From Methanodesulfokora sp964525965 (GTDB lineage Archaea; Korarchaeota; Korarchaeia; Korarchaeales; Korarchaeaceae), in the NCBI GenBank assembly GCA_964525965.1, contig CAZGKA010000118.1, forward strand, positions 1 through 31,396: a stretch of 31,396 nucleotides of DNA. The letters are read 5' to 3'. Position numbers and translations under genes: made by a program. Below, piece by piece: positions 1 through 7,300 of the stretch (its first letter is position 1; each line of letters begins with the position of its first letter). The notes below the pieces were generated by a model. That model did not search any database and was not told the origin of the DNA. It saw only the letters and a program-made list of their open reading frames with translations.

Positions 1-612
1 AGGGAGCACAGCGTCGCGGAGCTCTCCAGGAAGGTGGGTCTTGTATTTCAGAATCCTGATAACCAAATAGTCACGCTTAAAGTGGAGCGAGAACTTTCAT
101 TTGGACTGGAAAATCTTGGAGTTGATCCAGAAGAAATAGAAAGAAGGGTCAAAGAAGTCATCGAATGGTTGAGAATGCAGAACTTGGTAGACAGGTTCAC
201 AGATGAGCTCAGCGGTGGTGAAAAACAGCTTGTGGCCATAGGCTCCATACTAGCCATGGATCCCGACGTCATAGCCCTGGATGAGCCTACTAGCGAACTT
301 GACCAGATAAACGCCGCCAGGATAGCTGGTCTGGTGAAGAGATTGAATGAATCCGGAAAAACGATCATCATAGCGGAGCACCGACTGGATCTCTTTGTCC
401 CCCTAGCGGACAGAGTTGTTATTCTCAGCGACGGAAGGGTCGTGCTGGACGGTCCCCCGAGGGAGGTGTTCAAATCAGACCCATCCAGATACGACGTGAA
501 CGAGCCGGCCTCCGTCAGGATTTACAGACTTCTCAAGGACAGAATTCCGGTACGAGATGAGCCTCCCCTTACCGTTAAAGAGTTTGTCCACATGATGAGG
601 TGCCGCGCTTGA
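1..612 (+). CDS. ECF transporter ATPase, first copy (5' end missing)
   Basis: ATP-binding subunit of an energy-coupling factor (cobalt/vitamin-type) importer, acting at the inner face of the membrane. The frame is open to the first base, so the start and the Walker A loop lie outside the window. What is visible, in order, is a Q-loop (QNPDNQ), the ABC signature LSGGEKQ, Walker B (VIALDEPT), the D-loop (SELD) and the switch histidine in AEHRLD, followed by a C-terminal tail. About 203 residues are present of a usual 270-280. The stop overlaps the start of the next ATPase gene by four bases (TTGA), so the two are translationally coupled. The first 59 bases are identical to 825-883 in the second ATPase. 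The pairing with a second ATPase and an EcfT-like protein supports an ECF module; no substrate-binding S component is seen, so the substrate is unknown. Confidence 0.9.
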   Translation, partial: REHSVAELSRKVGLVFQNPDNQIVTLKVERELSFGLENLGVDPEEIERRVKEVIEWLRMQNLVDRFTDELSGGEKQLVAIGSILAMDPDVIALDEPTSELDQINAARIAGLVKRLNESGKTIIIAEHRLDLFVPLADRVVILSDGRVVLDGPPREVFKSDPSRYDVNEPASVRIYRLLKDRIPVRDEPPLTVKEFVHMMRCRA

Positions 613-1421
613 TTGAGATGAAGAAGGTCAGTTTTAGGTACAGAGGGTCTTCACACTACGCACTGAAAAACATCAACCTGAATATAAAGAGATATGAGAT
701 CACTGCTATTGTCGGGAGAAATGGTGCCGGCAAATCGACCCTCTTAAGGCTTCTGAACGGGTTGATACCTCATTTCTATGAGGGAGAATTGAAGGGAAGG
801 GTGTTGATAGACGGGATGGATACCAGGGAGCACAGCGTCGCGGAGCTCTCCAGGAAGGTGGGTCTTGTATTTCAGAATCCTGAGCACATGCTGTTCGCTG
901 ATAGTGTCTGGGAGGAAGTCTCTTTTGGCCCTAAAAACCTGAAGCTCCCCAACTGGGAGGAACTATGTGAGAAGGCCCTAAAGGAGACGGGATTGGTTGA
1001 TCTCAAGGAGGTCTCCCCTTGGAGTCTCAGCGGTGGAGAAATGAAGAGGCTCTCAATAGCCTGCGTCTTAGCCATGAATACGGACTATATAGCCCTGGAT
1101 GAGCCTACCGTAGGACAAGATCTAGCCTCCAGAAGGAGGATCTCAGAAATTTTGAAATCGCTCAGGAAGGAGGGAAAGGGCATCATCGTCGTCTCCCATG
1201 ATCTGGAATGGATACTGCAGTTGAATCCCGACCGAGTGATAGTCATCAAAAAGGGAAACATTGCGGCTGATGGGGGACCAAACATCCTCGGAGATCTTAA
1301 CCTCCTTGCTGAAAGTGGTTTAGTTCCTCCGGCTTCATCAATAATAGCTAGAGCGCTAGGGATCGAGTTCAAGTACAGAGAAGAGGAGCTCGCCGACGAG
1401 ATAAGGAGGTGCCTTGCTTGA
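609..1421 (+). CDS. ECF transporter ATPase, second copy
   Basis: Second ATPase of the ECF-type importer, expected to pair with the first as a heterodimer that drives EcfT. All ABC motifs are present: Walker A GRNGAGKST, Q-loop QNPEHM, signature LSGGEMKR, Walker B YIALDEPT, D-loop (GQD) and switch histidine (VSHD). Length is about 270 residues, usual for the family. I chose the TTG at 609 because GAGGTG lies six bases before it and it overlaps the previous stop as TTGA; the GTG at 600 is inside that ribosome-binding site. The protein then begins MIEMKKVSFRYRGSS, typical for the family. The stop overlaps ecfT in the same way. It shares exact patches with the first copy (825-883 and 1089-1108), but is otherwise clearly divergent. 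Confidence 0.93.
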   Translation: MIEMKKVSFRYRGSSHYALKNINLNIKRYEITAIVGRNGAGKSTLLRLLNGLIPHFYEGELKGRVLIDGMDTREHSVAELSRKVGLVFQNPEHMLFADSVWEEVSFGPKNLKLPNWEELCEKALKETGLVDLKEVSPWSLSGGEMKRLSIACVLAMNTDYIALDEPTVGQDLASRRRISEILKSLRKEGKGIIVVSHDLEWILQLNPDRVIVIKKGNIAADGGPNILGDLNLLAESGLVPPASSIIARALGIEFKYREEELADEIRRCLA

Positions 1422-2194
1422 TAGACGTGACCAAGGTCTTGAGAGGTTTTGAAACTTCTAAGAGGAAGAATCCGATCTCTCAGGCCCATCCTCTGACTAA
1501 ACTCATCTTATTTGTTGTCCTAATATCAGCACCGCTAATTAGCTCATCGGTAGTCCTTCAGATATTCATTTTAGCCAGTGAGATACCTCTGGTAATCGTC
1601 GGAAGAATGGGGAAAAGACTCATGGATACGATCCGTGGATCCCTTTTGTTCTTTGTGTTCATAGTTGGGCTTAACTACTTGTTCACGAAGGATTTGGATT
1701 TCAGCCTCTCCATGGGCCTCAGGCTGATGAACATGATAGTGGCTTCCTCAATTTTTGTAGCGTCTACCACGCCTATGGAAGTTGGTGACCTACTCTCGAT
1801 GATGAGGGTGCCATACTACATCACTTTTTCCCTAGTGATAGCTCTGAGGTTCATACCTGTTCTTGCTCGAGATGTCGAGAATATAATAGCTGCTCAGCAG
1901 AGCAGGGGAGTTAAGGTGGGAGAGGGTAGTTTCTTAGAGAAAATGAAGAGTCTTGTTCCTTTGATGGTACCCATGATAGTCTTGGCCATCAGGAGAAGTC
2001 AGCAGCTGGGTGAGGCGCTGGAAACTAAGGCCTTTGGTGCCGTGAAAAGAAGAACTATTTACGTCAAATATAGCATATCTTTCAACGATATAGCACTCAT
2101 TCTCTATGTATGTGTGCTCATAGTGGCAGCAGGTCTCTTGGCCTACTCACACATACACCCCTGTTTCCACTCCATCATCTCCACGCTTATCTAG
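1418..2194 (+). CDS. ecfT: EcfT-like transmembrane coupling protein
   Basis: Membrane coupling subunit of the ECF importer, linking the ATPases to a substrate-binding S protein. The protein has several hydrophobic helices: roughly residues 25-55, 65-85, 95-120, 130-150, 185-200 and 220-245. The two short arginine/glycine coupling motifs are recognisable as AAQQSRG and, in a weaker form, ALETKAFGA. The TTG at 1418 is preferred because AAGGAGGTG ends six bases before it and it overlaps the ecfA2 stop as TTGA; the GTG at 1409 lies in the ribosome-binding site. The last twelve or so codons coincide with an inverted copy of the box repeated upstream of orc1/cdc6, so the tail after the last helix is shaped by a DNA element. 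No S component follows. Confidence 0.85.
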   Translation: MIDVTKVLRGFETSKRKNPISQAHPLTKLILFVVLISAPLISSSVVLQIFILASEIPLVIVGRMGKRLMDTIRGSLLFFVFIVGLNYLFTKDLDFSLSMGLRLMNMIVASSIFVASTTPMEVGDLLSMMRVPYYITFSLVIALRFIPVLARDVENIIAAQQSRGVKVGEGSFLEKMKSLVPLMVPMIVLAIRRSQQLGEALETKAFGAVKRRTIYVKYSISFNDIALILYVCVLIVAAGLLAYSHIHPCFHSIISTLI

Positions 2195-2322
2195 GAAGTG
2201 GAGTGGAAAGTATATACTTACTTCTCCGCCTAGAGCTTCGTAGTCCTCCTGTGGAGCTGATGGAGTGGAAATGGCCCTCTCTCTCACCCTCTGCGGAGTT
2301 GACGGAGTGGAAACAAGGGTGT
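2155..2322. other. Candidate replication origin with ORB-like boxes
   Basis: Two near-identical 19-base boxes lie in opposite orientation: GGAGTGGAAACAGGGGTGT on the minus strand (2155-2173) and GGAGTGGAAACAAGGGTGT on the plus strand (2304-2322), differing at one base. Partial copies without the G-string occur at 2251-2271 (21-base match of 20 to the extended inverted box 2164-2184) and at 2200-2209. Archaeal origin recognition boxes, as I recall them, have an AGTGGAAAC-type core followed by a run of G, bound by Orc1/Cdc6. The boxes sit between ecfT and orc1/cdc6, with short AT-rich tracts at 2207-2222 and 2395-2421. Origin function is inferred from the box form, inverted layout and neighbours. 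Confidence 0.7.
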
Positions 2323-2397
2323 TGCAAGTGAAGTCTCGCGATAAAGTCAGGCGGTTTTAGAAACCTTAAGCCGCTATCTCTTGCGTTTTCGCCCACA

Positions 2398-2407
2398 TTT
2401 AAATATT
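2398..2407 (+). promoter_or_regulatory. Likely TATA box of orc1/cdc6
   Basis: TTTAAATATT lies about 75 bases before the TTG start of orc1/cdc6, in the AT-richest part of the spacer. It would give a leader of about 50 bases. A second TTTTTAT at 2415-2421 is an alternative. The same tract could serve as the duplex-unwinding element of the origin. Confidence 0.5.
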
Positions 2408-2478
2408 AAGCATGTTTTTATCCGGCTTCTCCCAGAAATACTCGTGTAAGTTTCTCTTCCAGCGGAGGTGGTTTTTTC

Positions 2479-3660
2479 TTGGAGGGCTACGCAGACATAC
2501 GATGCGACTATCGGTGCCGGATAATAAGGGATAGAAGAATACTACGTGACTCCTATATACCCAAAGAGCTCCCCGGTAGACAGGGTGAAGTTGAGAAGTT
2601 CACAAATCTCCTTCTTCCAGTTATAAACAACGAACCATCTCTGAACATTGTCTTTTTGGGTAAGCCGGGAACAGGTAAAACTGCTGTAGCGAAGAGGGTA
2701 ATAGCAGATCTGTCTGAGAGGTTTCCCTCTGCACCGGTGAGATACGTCTATCTAAACTGTTCTAGGTCGAACACCGCTTACAGGGTGATGTACGCCCTTA
2801 ATAGGGAATATGGGATCTTGGTTCCTCCAAGCGGCTATCCTTACGACGAGCTTTATAACAACTTTCTTGCGGCCTTTAAACATGCTCGTCAATGGTTGGT
2901 GCTAGTACTGGATGAAGTTGATCTCCTAGTCAAAAGAGATGGGGACAGGCTTATTTACTCACTCTCAAGACTTAACGACGAAGTCGGTTATGAAGATCCC
3001 GGCATAGTGATAGTTGGTATATCCAACACTCCGAACTTTTTGGAGAAGCTCGATCCTCGCACACTGAGCAGCTTCAGCCCAGAAAGGATGTACTTCTATC
3101 CCTACAGAGCCCATCAGCTCCACGCCATACTTCTCCAGCGTGCTAAGGAAGGCCTCTATGAGTCCTCTTGGGATGACGGTGCGATAAGCCTCATAGCAGC
3201 TAGAGTAGCCAGCGAAAGTGGGGACGCGAGAAGAGCTATAGATGTTCTTCGAATGGCTGCTGAGTTGGCTGAGAGGGAAGGTTTGGATAAGATAACGACT
3301 GAGATAGTGGAGAAGGCTTTTAAGAGCGTCGATGAGGAGGAGGTTATAATAACCATAAGGTCCCTCCCCCTGCACCACAGACTTGTTCTTCTCGCAGCCA
3401 CGAAACTCCTCCTTAGAAATGAGGAAAGGCCTGGAACCGGAAAGATTTACTATCAGTATAAAAGATTGGCAAGAGACTATTACGTCAGGCCTCTAACTCT
3501 TAGGAGGGTCAGCGGAATACTGAGAGAGCTTGATGAGCAGGGACTCCTCAGTATAAGAATGAGTTACGGCGGATCTAGGGGTAACACCAAGGTTGTAGAT
3601 GGGCTCGTCCTCGAACCGACTGAGATGTATCAGATATTTGCCAACATGGGATTTACGTAA
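2479..3660 (+). CDS. cdc6: Orc1/Cdc6 replication initiator
   Basis: Origin-binding AAA+ ATPase that recognises origin boxes and loads the MCM helicase. The N-terminus (IIRDRRILRDSYIPKELPGR, residues about 14-33) is the typical family lead-in. Walker A GKPGTGKTA is at about 61-69, Walker B VLVLDEVDLL at about 139-148, sensor 1 around VIVGISNTPN and sensor 2 in GDARRAIDVL. The last 100 residues fit a winged-helix DNA-binding domain. Its 393 residues are normal length. The TTG start is set by GGAGGTG eight bases upstream. It follows the candidate origin and converges with the PolD small-subunit gene, an arrangement of replication genes also known near origins in Pyrococcus. Confidence 0.95.
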   Translation: MEGYADIRCDYRCRIIRDRRILRDSYIPKELPGRQGEVEKFTNLLLPVINNEPSLNIVFLGKPGTGKTAVAKRVIADLSERFPSAPVRYVYLNCSRSNTAYRVMYALNREYGILVPPSGYPYDELYNNFLAAFKHARQWLVLVLDEVDLLVKRDGDRLIYSLSRLNDEVGYEDPGIVIVGISNTPNFLEKLDPRTLSSFSPERMYFYPYRAHQLHAILLQRAKEGLYESSWDDGAISLIAARVASESGDARRAIDVLRMAAELAEREGLDKITTEIVEKAFKSVDEEEVIITIRSLPLHHRLVLLAATKLLLRNEERPGTGKIYYQYKRLARDYYVRPLTLRRVSGILRELDEQGLLSIRMSYGGSRGNTKVVDGLVLEPTEMYQIFANMGFT

Positions 3661-3683
3661 CTTCCTTAACCTTTTTTAAGATT

Positions 3684-5120
3684 TCAGGAAAATCTCTTCA
3701 ACTCAGTCTTCATGTTGGAAAGATCCATCAGAACAGCTGTCCCCGGAGTGACCTTTATTCCCATCTTCTCTATGTAAGGAGTTTCGTCTTGGAAGGTTCC
3801 TGGGTTAATGATCTTAACTCCATGATGCTCTCCTACCCCATAAACGTGGACGTGGCCCATGCATACGACATCGGGAACCTCCTCTATCACCAACTTGTCC
3901 TCTCTCTCGGGAGCTATGGGCATCTCTCCGTAGATGGGGGCAAGGTGTCTCAGCTGAAGAAGGGTTCTCATTGCTTCAACCATTGTCTGTGGGGTTACCG
4001 GCTGGAGGCCGGGCACGTACTTAAATATGCTGTTCAAGCTCCTCCCATGATACAGAAGTATCTTGACCCCACCAACGCTTATCATGCAGGGGTTCGTGGA
4101 CGTTCTTATCCTTCTTCCGCTCCTTTTCAGGATCTCTAAGAACTCTCCGCCGATGGGTGGTTGTGGCTCAGCTTGGCGCACGGGTTCGTGATTGCCAGGT
4201 ATGTATATCATCTCTATATTGTCCGAAATCTTGGACAGGAGCTCAGATGCCTTCTTGAACTGCTCTCCGAGGCTTCTCAATTCTAGCTCCTCCTCCTGAT
4301 CCGGGTAGATTCCGACTCCGTCTACTAGATCCCCACAAAGCACTAGGTACTTGGCGCCACTCTCGCTGTTTAGCCATTCGATGAAGGAAAGGAACGAATC
4401 CTCCAGGAAGTACTTACTCCCCACGTGTACATCGCTTATAAACACGATCCTGACATCCGTACCCCTGCGCTCTCTCCCGTTAATATCTGGCAGAATGATG
4501 TTCTTGACGCTAATCCCTCCGTTGTTTGTCACACTTCCGCGAACCCATACGACCGAGTCCATAACAACTCTGTCCAACTTGGAGACCAACTGCCTGTTTT
4601 TAGCGTCAACGAAGCAGGGCACGGTTCCAGATACATCTTCCAGAACCAGAACGCAGCCCCCACTTCTCGTGCTCCTTTTCTCCCTGACCATTCCTATGAT
4701 ATCCACGGTCTCTCTCGGCCTCATCCTCCTCACGGATATGATCTTTGGAGTCTCGTGACCAATCCTCCTCTGCAATATGGATGCCAGCTTGTCGAATCTA
4801 CTCCTCATGTATCTCAGGAAATCTTCTGGTTTACCCTCAACTCTCTCAGCGCGTGCCTCAAAGATTACCTCGCACCGCACCTCCTCAAGCTTGTCAAACG
4901 ACTCCTCCCGGCGAACCTCCGGAGCTAAGAGATCCAGAGTTATTACAGCAACTTCTTGGTGTTGAGAAGATATCCTCGATATTATCTCCTGTATCTCGTC
5001 GGGATTCCTTTTTTTCAGCTCATTGAGAGCATTCGGAGTTACGTTAAGACCAGCGTCGAGCAGGATTTCTAATATCTCCCTCTCGCTCCGTATTGCGATC
5101 CCCACCCCACCCTCCCGCAC
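3684..5120 (-). CDS. polB: DNA polymerase D small subunit (DP1)
   Basis: Small subunit of the archaeal replicative polymerase PolD, carrying the Mre11-like 3'-5' proofreading exonuclease. An N-terminal helical region is followed by an OB-fold (about 135-210) and a calcineurin-like phosphoesterase domain with metal-binding motifs DVHVG (230-234), GDLVD (263-267), GNHE (about 310) and GHVHVYG (near 425). All metal ligands expected for activity are present, so exonuclease activity should be intact. Length is 478 residues. The large subunit is not in the window. The start is uncertain: GTG at 5120 gives the longest form, while GTG at 5105 has GGGAGGG just before it and a TATA-like TTTTATTA further up. 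It ends 24 bases from the orc1/cdc6 stop, in convergent orientation. Confidence 0.93.
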   Translation of the reverse strand: MREGGVGIAIRSEREILEILLDAGLNVTPNALNELKKRNPDEIQEIISRISSQHQEVAVITLDLLAPEVRREESFDKLEEVRCEVIFEARAERVEGKPEDFLRYMRSRFDKLASILQRRIGHETPKIISVRRMRPRETVDIIGMVREKRSTRSGGCVLVLEDVSGTVPCFVDAKNRQLVSKLDRVVMDSVVWVRGSVTNNGGISVKNIILPDINGRERRGTDVRIVFISDVHVGSKYFLEDSFLSFIEWLNSESGAKYLVLCGDLVDGVGIYPDQEEELELRSLGEQFKKASELLSKISDNIEMIYIPGNHEPVRQAEPQPPIGGEFLEILKRSGRRIRTSTNPCMISVGGVKILLYHGRSLNSIFKYVPGLQPVTPQTMVEAMRTLLQLRHLAPIYGEMPIAPEREDKLVIEEVPDVVCMGHVHVYGVGEHHGVKIINPGTFQDETPYIEKMGIKVTPGTAVLMDLSNMKTELKRFS

Positions 5121-5168
5121 TGACTAATAAAACCCTCGAGCTGGGGTCCACTCCACCGAGTCAGAAGC

Positions 5169-6491
5169 TTAGGAGGTCGCGGAACCTGCGACCTTATGCG
5201 CTATCCTCCTAACTAGGCAAATCCACTCGTCGGATTTAGACTCGGCGTAGATCCTGATCTTAGGCTCGGTACCGCTCTTCCTCACAAGCACCCATGAAGA
5301 TCCATAAAACAGCTTAACTCCATCTAAAAGGCTCTCATCATCAGGTCTGCCGAGCTCTTCTCTAAGTACATCAATAATCTTGTCATATAGACGGTCCTGC
5401 TTATCCCTATCGCAGTAGAAGCTCATTCTGAGCTGTTTATAATCTGGTATGCTCGACATAAGATTTCTCAGAGATCCCCACTCGCTAACGGCTGTTAGAA
5501 ACAGGAGAGACCCCCTTATTCCGTCGAAGAAGGGACCCCATTTGGGATCCATGATCTTCCAAGGTTCGGTCACTAGGTCAGCACGACTACCTGATCTGAG
5601 GTAGGCCGTATGGAGATCTCCAAGCCTCCATCTGATCACTTCCCCATCAATGACATCCTCGAGACCGTTGCTCATATCCACAGAGGTTATCACCCGCTTA
5701 GCCTTCAGGAGGAGGGCTATCGCAGCTGAAACCTTGTACTGCGGTACGAAGACCCCCTTCTCATCCACGACAGCGAACCTGTCCCCATCCCCATCCCAGG
5801 CTATACCGACATCTGCTTTTGTCCGTACCACGGTTCTGGAGAGACTGACAAGGTTGTCTTCGGTCGGTTCTGGGCTTCGTCCCGGAAAAAAGCCATCTAT
5901 TTGCGAGTTTATTGAGAGAACCTCACATCCAAACTGATTAAGGGCTGAAGGGCCTACATAGGATACAGCTCCATTGGCAGGATCACACACAACTTTCAGA
6001 TCCTCTATCTTAACTTTCTCCTCCCCTAACATCTCCAGGTAAGGGAGGACGAACTCATCGTACCTGAGCTCGTGAGCGGATCCGTCTCGCATGTCTGAGA
6101 ACTTGCTCAACATTTCCTCTAAATGATCCTGCTCGTCAGAGGTAAGCTCCATTCCGTCTGGTCTGAAGAACTTCATCCCGTTGTATTCGGGGGGGTTGTG
6201 CGAGGCTGTTATGTATATCCCAGGGCTCCTCGTCTGCTCACAGTACTTGGCCAGAACGGGATAAGGGACCATTCCAAGGATGGTCACGTTGATCCTCTGC
6301 CCAGCTCCCGACGCTGAAGCTTCGGCCAAGACGTAACTAGTTACTCGACAATCCCACCCCAGTGAAACGGCCTTCGAGGACCAGAAATCCTCTGACATCT
6401 TAGAGAAGAGGTAGGAGAGCACCATGGAGAACTTAGGATTTACATCTCTCCCGTACAGTCCCCTGATACCCGCCGTTCCGAAGACTGGCAT
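5169..6491 (-). CDS. Phosphohexomutase family protein with unusual sugar loop
   Basis: Alpha-D-phosphohexomutase, moving phosphate between C1 and C6 of a hexose phosphate. The catalytic serine is S97 in ITASHNPPEYNGMK, the magnesium loop is DGDGDR (233-238), and the phosphate-binding loop near the C-terminus is RKSGTEPKIRIY. In most relatives the sugar-recognition loop reads GExSGH or GGEGNGG; here the corresponding region is TEPWKIMDPKWGPFFDG (308-324). The substrate therefore cannot be assigned between mannose, glucose, glucosamine or pentose phosphates. It has 440 residues and starts at an ATG with GGAGAAGG just upstream. It shares the minus strand with the PolD subunit (48 bases apart). 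A second, more conventional family member is at 15498-16853. Confidence 0.88.
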   Translation of the reverse strand: MPVFGTAGIRGLYGRDVNPKFSMVLSYLFSKMSEDFWSSKAVSLGWDCRVTSYVLAEASASGAGQRINVTILGMVPYPVLAKYCEQTRSPGIYITASHNPPEYNGMKFFRPDGMELTSDEQDHLEEMLSKFSDMRDGSAHELRYDEFVLPYLEMLGEEKVKIEDLKVVCDPANGAVSYVGPSALNQFGCEVLSINSQIDGFFPGRSPEPTEDNLVSLSRTVVRTKADVGIAWDGDGDRFAVVDEKGVFVPQYKVSAAIALLLKAKRVITSVDMSNGLEDVIDGEVIRWRLGDLHTAYLRSGSRADLVTEPWKIMDPKWGPFFDGIRGSLLFLTAVSEWGSLRNLMSSIPDYKQLRMSFYCDRDKQDRLYDKIIDVLREELGRPDDESLLDGVKLFYGSSWVLVRKSGTEPKIRIYAESKSDEWICLVRRIAHKVAGSATS

Positions 6492-6520
6492 ACCTTCTCC
6501 GGAGTTCCCAGCGGGCCAAT

Positions 6521-6530
6521 TTTAAATAAA
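6521..6530 (+). promoter_or_regulatory. TATA box of tRNA-Ser(CGA)
   Basis: TTTAAATAAA ends 26 bases before the first base of the tRNA, the usual archaeal TATA-to-start distance. It lies in the 65-base gap between the divergent phosphohexomutase start and the tRNA. Confidence 0.7.
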
Positions 6531-6556
6531 CTCCTTCTTCATCTTGAATCTTGGAT

Positions 6557-6660
6557 GCCGGGGTGCCCTAGCCAGAGGGTACCGGGCTCGGCGAGGTAGG
6601 GGGTCGGACTCGAGATCCGATGGCCTGTGCGGCCGCGTGGGTTCAAATCCCACCCCCGGC
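6557..6660 (+). tRNA. tRNA-Ser (anticodon CGA) with about 16 extra bases
   Basis: Type II tRNA. The acceptor is GCCGGGG paired with CCCCGGC. The anticodon arm is TCGGA-CTCGAGA-TCCGA with anticodon CGA at 6611-6613. The variable arm is built on GGCC/GGCC, and the T arm is GTGGG-TTCAAAT-CCCAC. No CCA is encoded. Compared with the sister tRNA-Ser at 13000-13086, which has one base between D-stem and anticodon stem, this gene has 17 bases there (6587-6603) if the D-stem is CCC/GGG at 6566-6568 and 6584-6586. That points to an intron of about 16 bases outside the anticodon loop. An alternative D-stem CCCTA/TAGGG (6566-6570, 6597-6601) would instead put the extra bases in the D-loop. I could not fix the splice sites. 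Confidence 0.88.
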
Positions 6661-6688
6661 GTCTTTCCTATTTGAAGCGGGTGTTCTA

Positions 6689-7300
6689 ATGGTCACAGGA
6701 AGAAAACTCTCTAGGGACTTCTACCTAGTTGATGCGGTTACCCTGGCCAGAAGGCTGCTGGGGAAGGTTCTGGTTCACCGCTCTCCGGAGGGAGTTACTT
6801 CAGGTCTCATAGTTGAGACCGAAGCTTACATGGGGATCCACGACAAGGCATCCCACGCGTATGGCGGTAAGAGGACTAGGAGGAACGAGGTCATGTACCT
6901 CGAGGGGGGGCATGCCTACATCTACCTGAACTATGGAATTCATCATCTCCTCAACGTGGTCGCCGGTCCTCGGGATGTTCCTATGGCAGTTCTCATAAGG
7001 GCCGTTGAACCACTTGAGGGTGTCGAGCTGATGGTCCGCAGGAGAGGCATTGAGCTGGACGACAAATCCCTGTATAAGTTGTGCAACGGTCCAGGTAAAT
7101 TGACGAAGGCGATGGGCATATCTGTGAGGCTCAATGGAGAGGATCTGACCGGAGATAGGCTATACATAATAGATCCAGGTGAGATTCCTGATAAAATAGT
7201 GAGCACGAGGAGAATAGGCGTCGATTATGCCGGGGAATATGCTCTCAAACCTTGGAGGTTTTATATCGCCGGGAGCAGGTACGTGTCAAGAATTGGCTGA
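6689..7300 (+). CDS. DNA-3-methyladenine glycosylase (AAG/MPG type)
   Basis: Base-excision repair enzyme that removes alkylated purines such as 3-methyladenine and hypoxanthine from DNA. The protein follows the AAG fold from LSRDFYLVDAVTLARRLLGK, through the core VETEAYMG (where E and Y are active-site residues of the family) and DKASHAYGGKRTRRN, to the NYGIHHLLNVV and CNGPGKLTKAMGI segments. Its 203 residues match bacterial and archaeal members. I chose the ATG at 6689, since upstream in-frame codons run into the tRNA. It begins 28 bases after tRNA-Ser and may be transcribed from its own weak promoter or with the tRNA. Its 3' end overlaps the convergent Mut7-C gene by 15 bases. Confidence 0.93.
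   Translation: MVTGRKLSRDFYLVDAVTLARRLLGKVLVHRSPEGVTSGLIVETEAYMGIHDKASHAYGGKRTRRNEVMYLEGGHAYIYLNYGIHHLLNVVAGPRDVPMAVLIRAVEPLEGVELMVRRRGIELDDKSLYKLCNGPGKLTKAMGISVRLNGEDLTGDRLYIIDPGEIPDKIVSTRRIGVDYAGEYALKPWRFYIAGSRYVSRIG

Noticed and set aside
2164..2209. TTTCCACTCC/GGAGTGGAAA inverted repeat as a terminator of ecfT
   Set aside because: It has no T-tract after it, and the same arms recur as direct copies further down, so the pairing follows from the inverted boxes.
2155..2322. The repeated GGAGTGGAAA boxes as a CRISPR remnant
   Set aside because: Copies are in both orientations and spaced irregularly, with a gap of only 21 bases between two of them. There are no cas genes, and the G-string and setting fit origin boxes better.
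2110..2331. A 73-codon plus-strand frame over the origin boxes
   Set aside because: It begins inside ecfT in another frame, reads through the repeated boxes, and has no ribosome-binding site.
2353..2365. GGTTT-TAG-AAACC hairpin in the orc1/cdc6 upstream region
   Set aside because: Only 5 bp and before the likely transcription start; noted as part of the origin spacer but not a separate element.
4425..4928. A 167-codon plus-strand frame opposite the PolD small subunit
   Set aside because: Antisense to an intact conserved gene and without protein-like features.
5145..5157. TCCACTCCACCG in the DP1/phosphohexomutase gap as another origin box
   Set aside because: It keeps only GGAGTGGA and lacks the AAAC core and the G-string in the right place.
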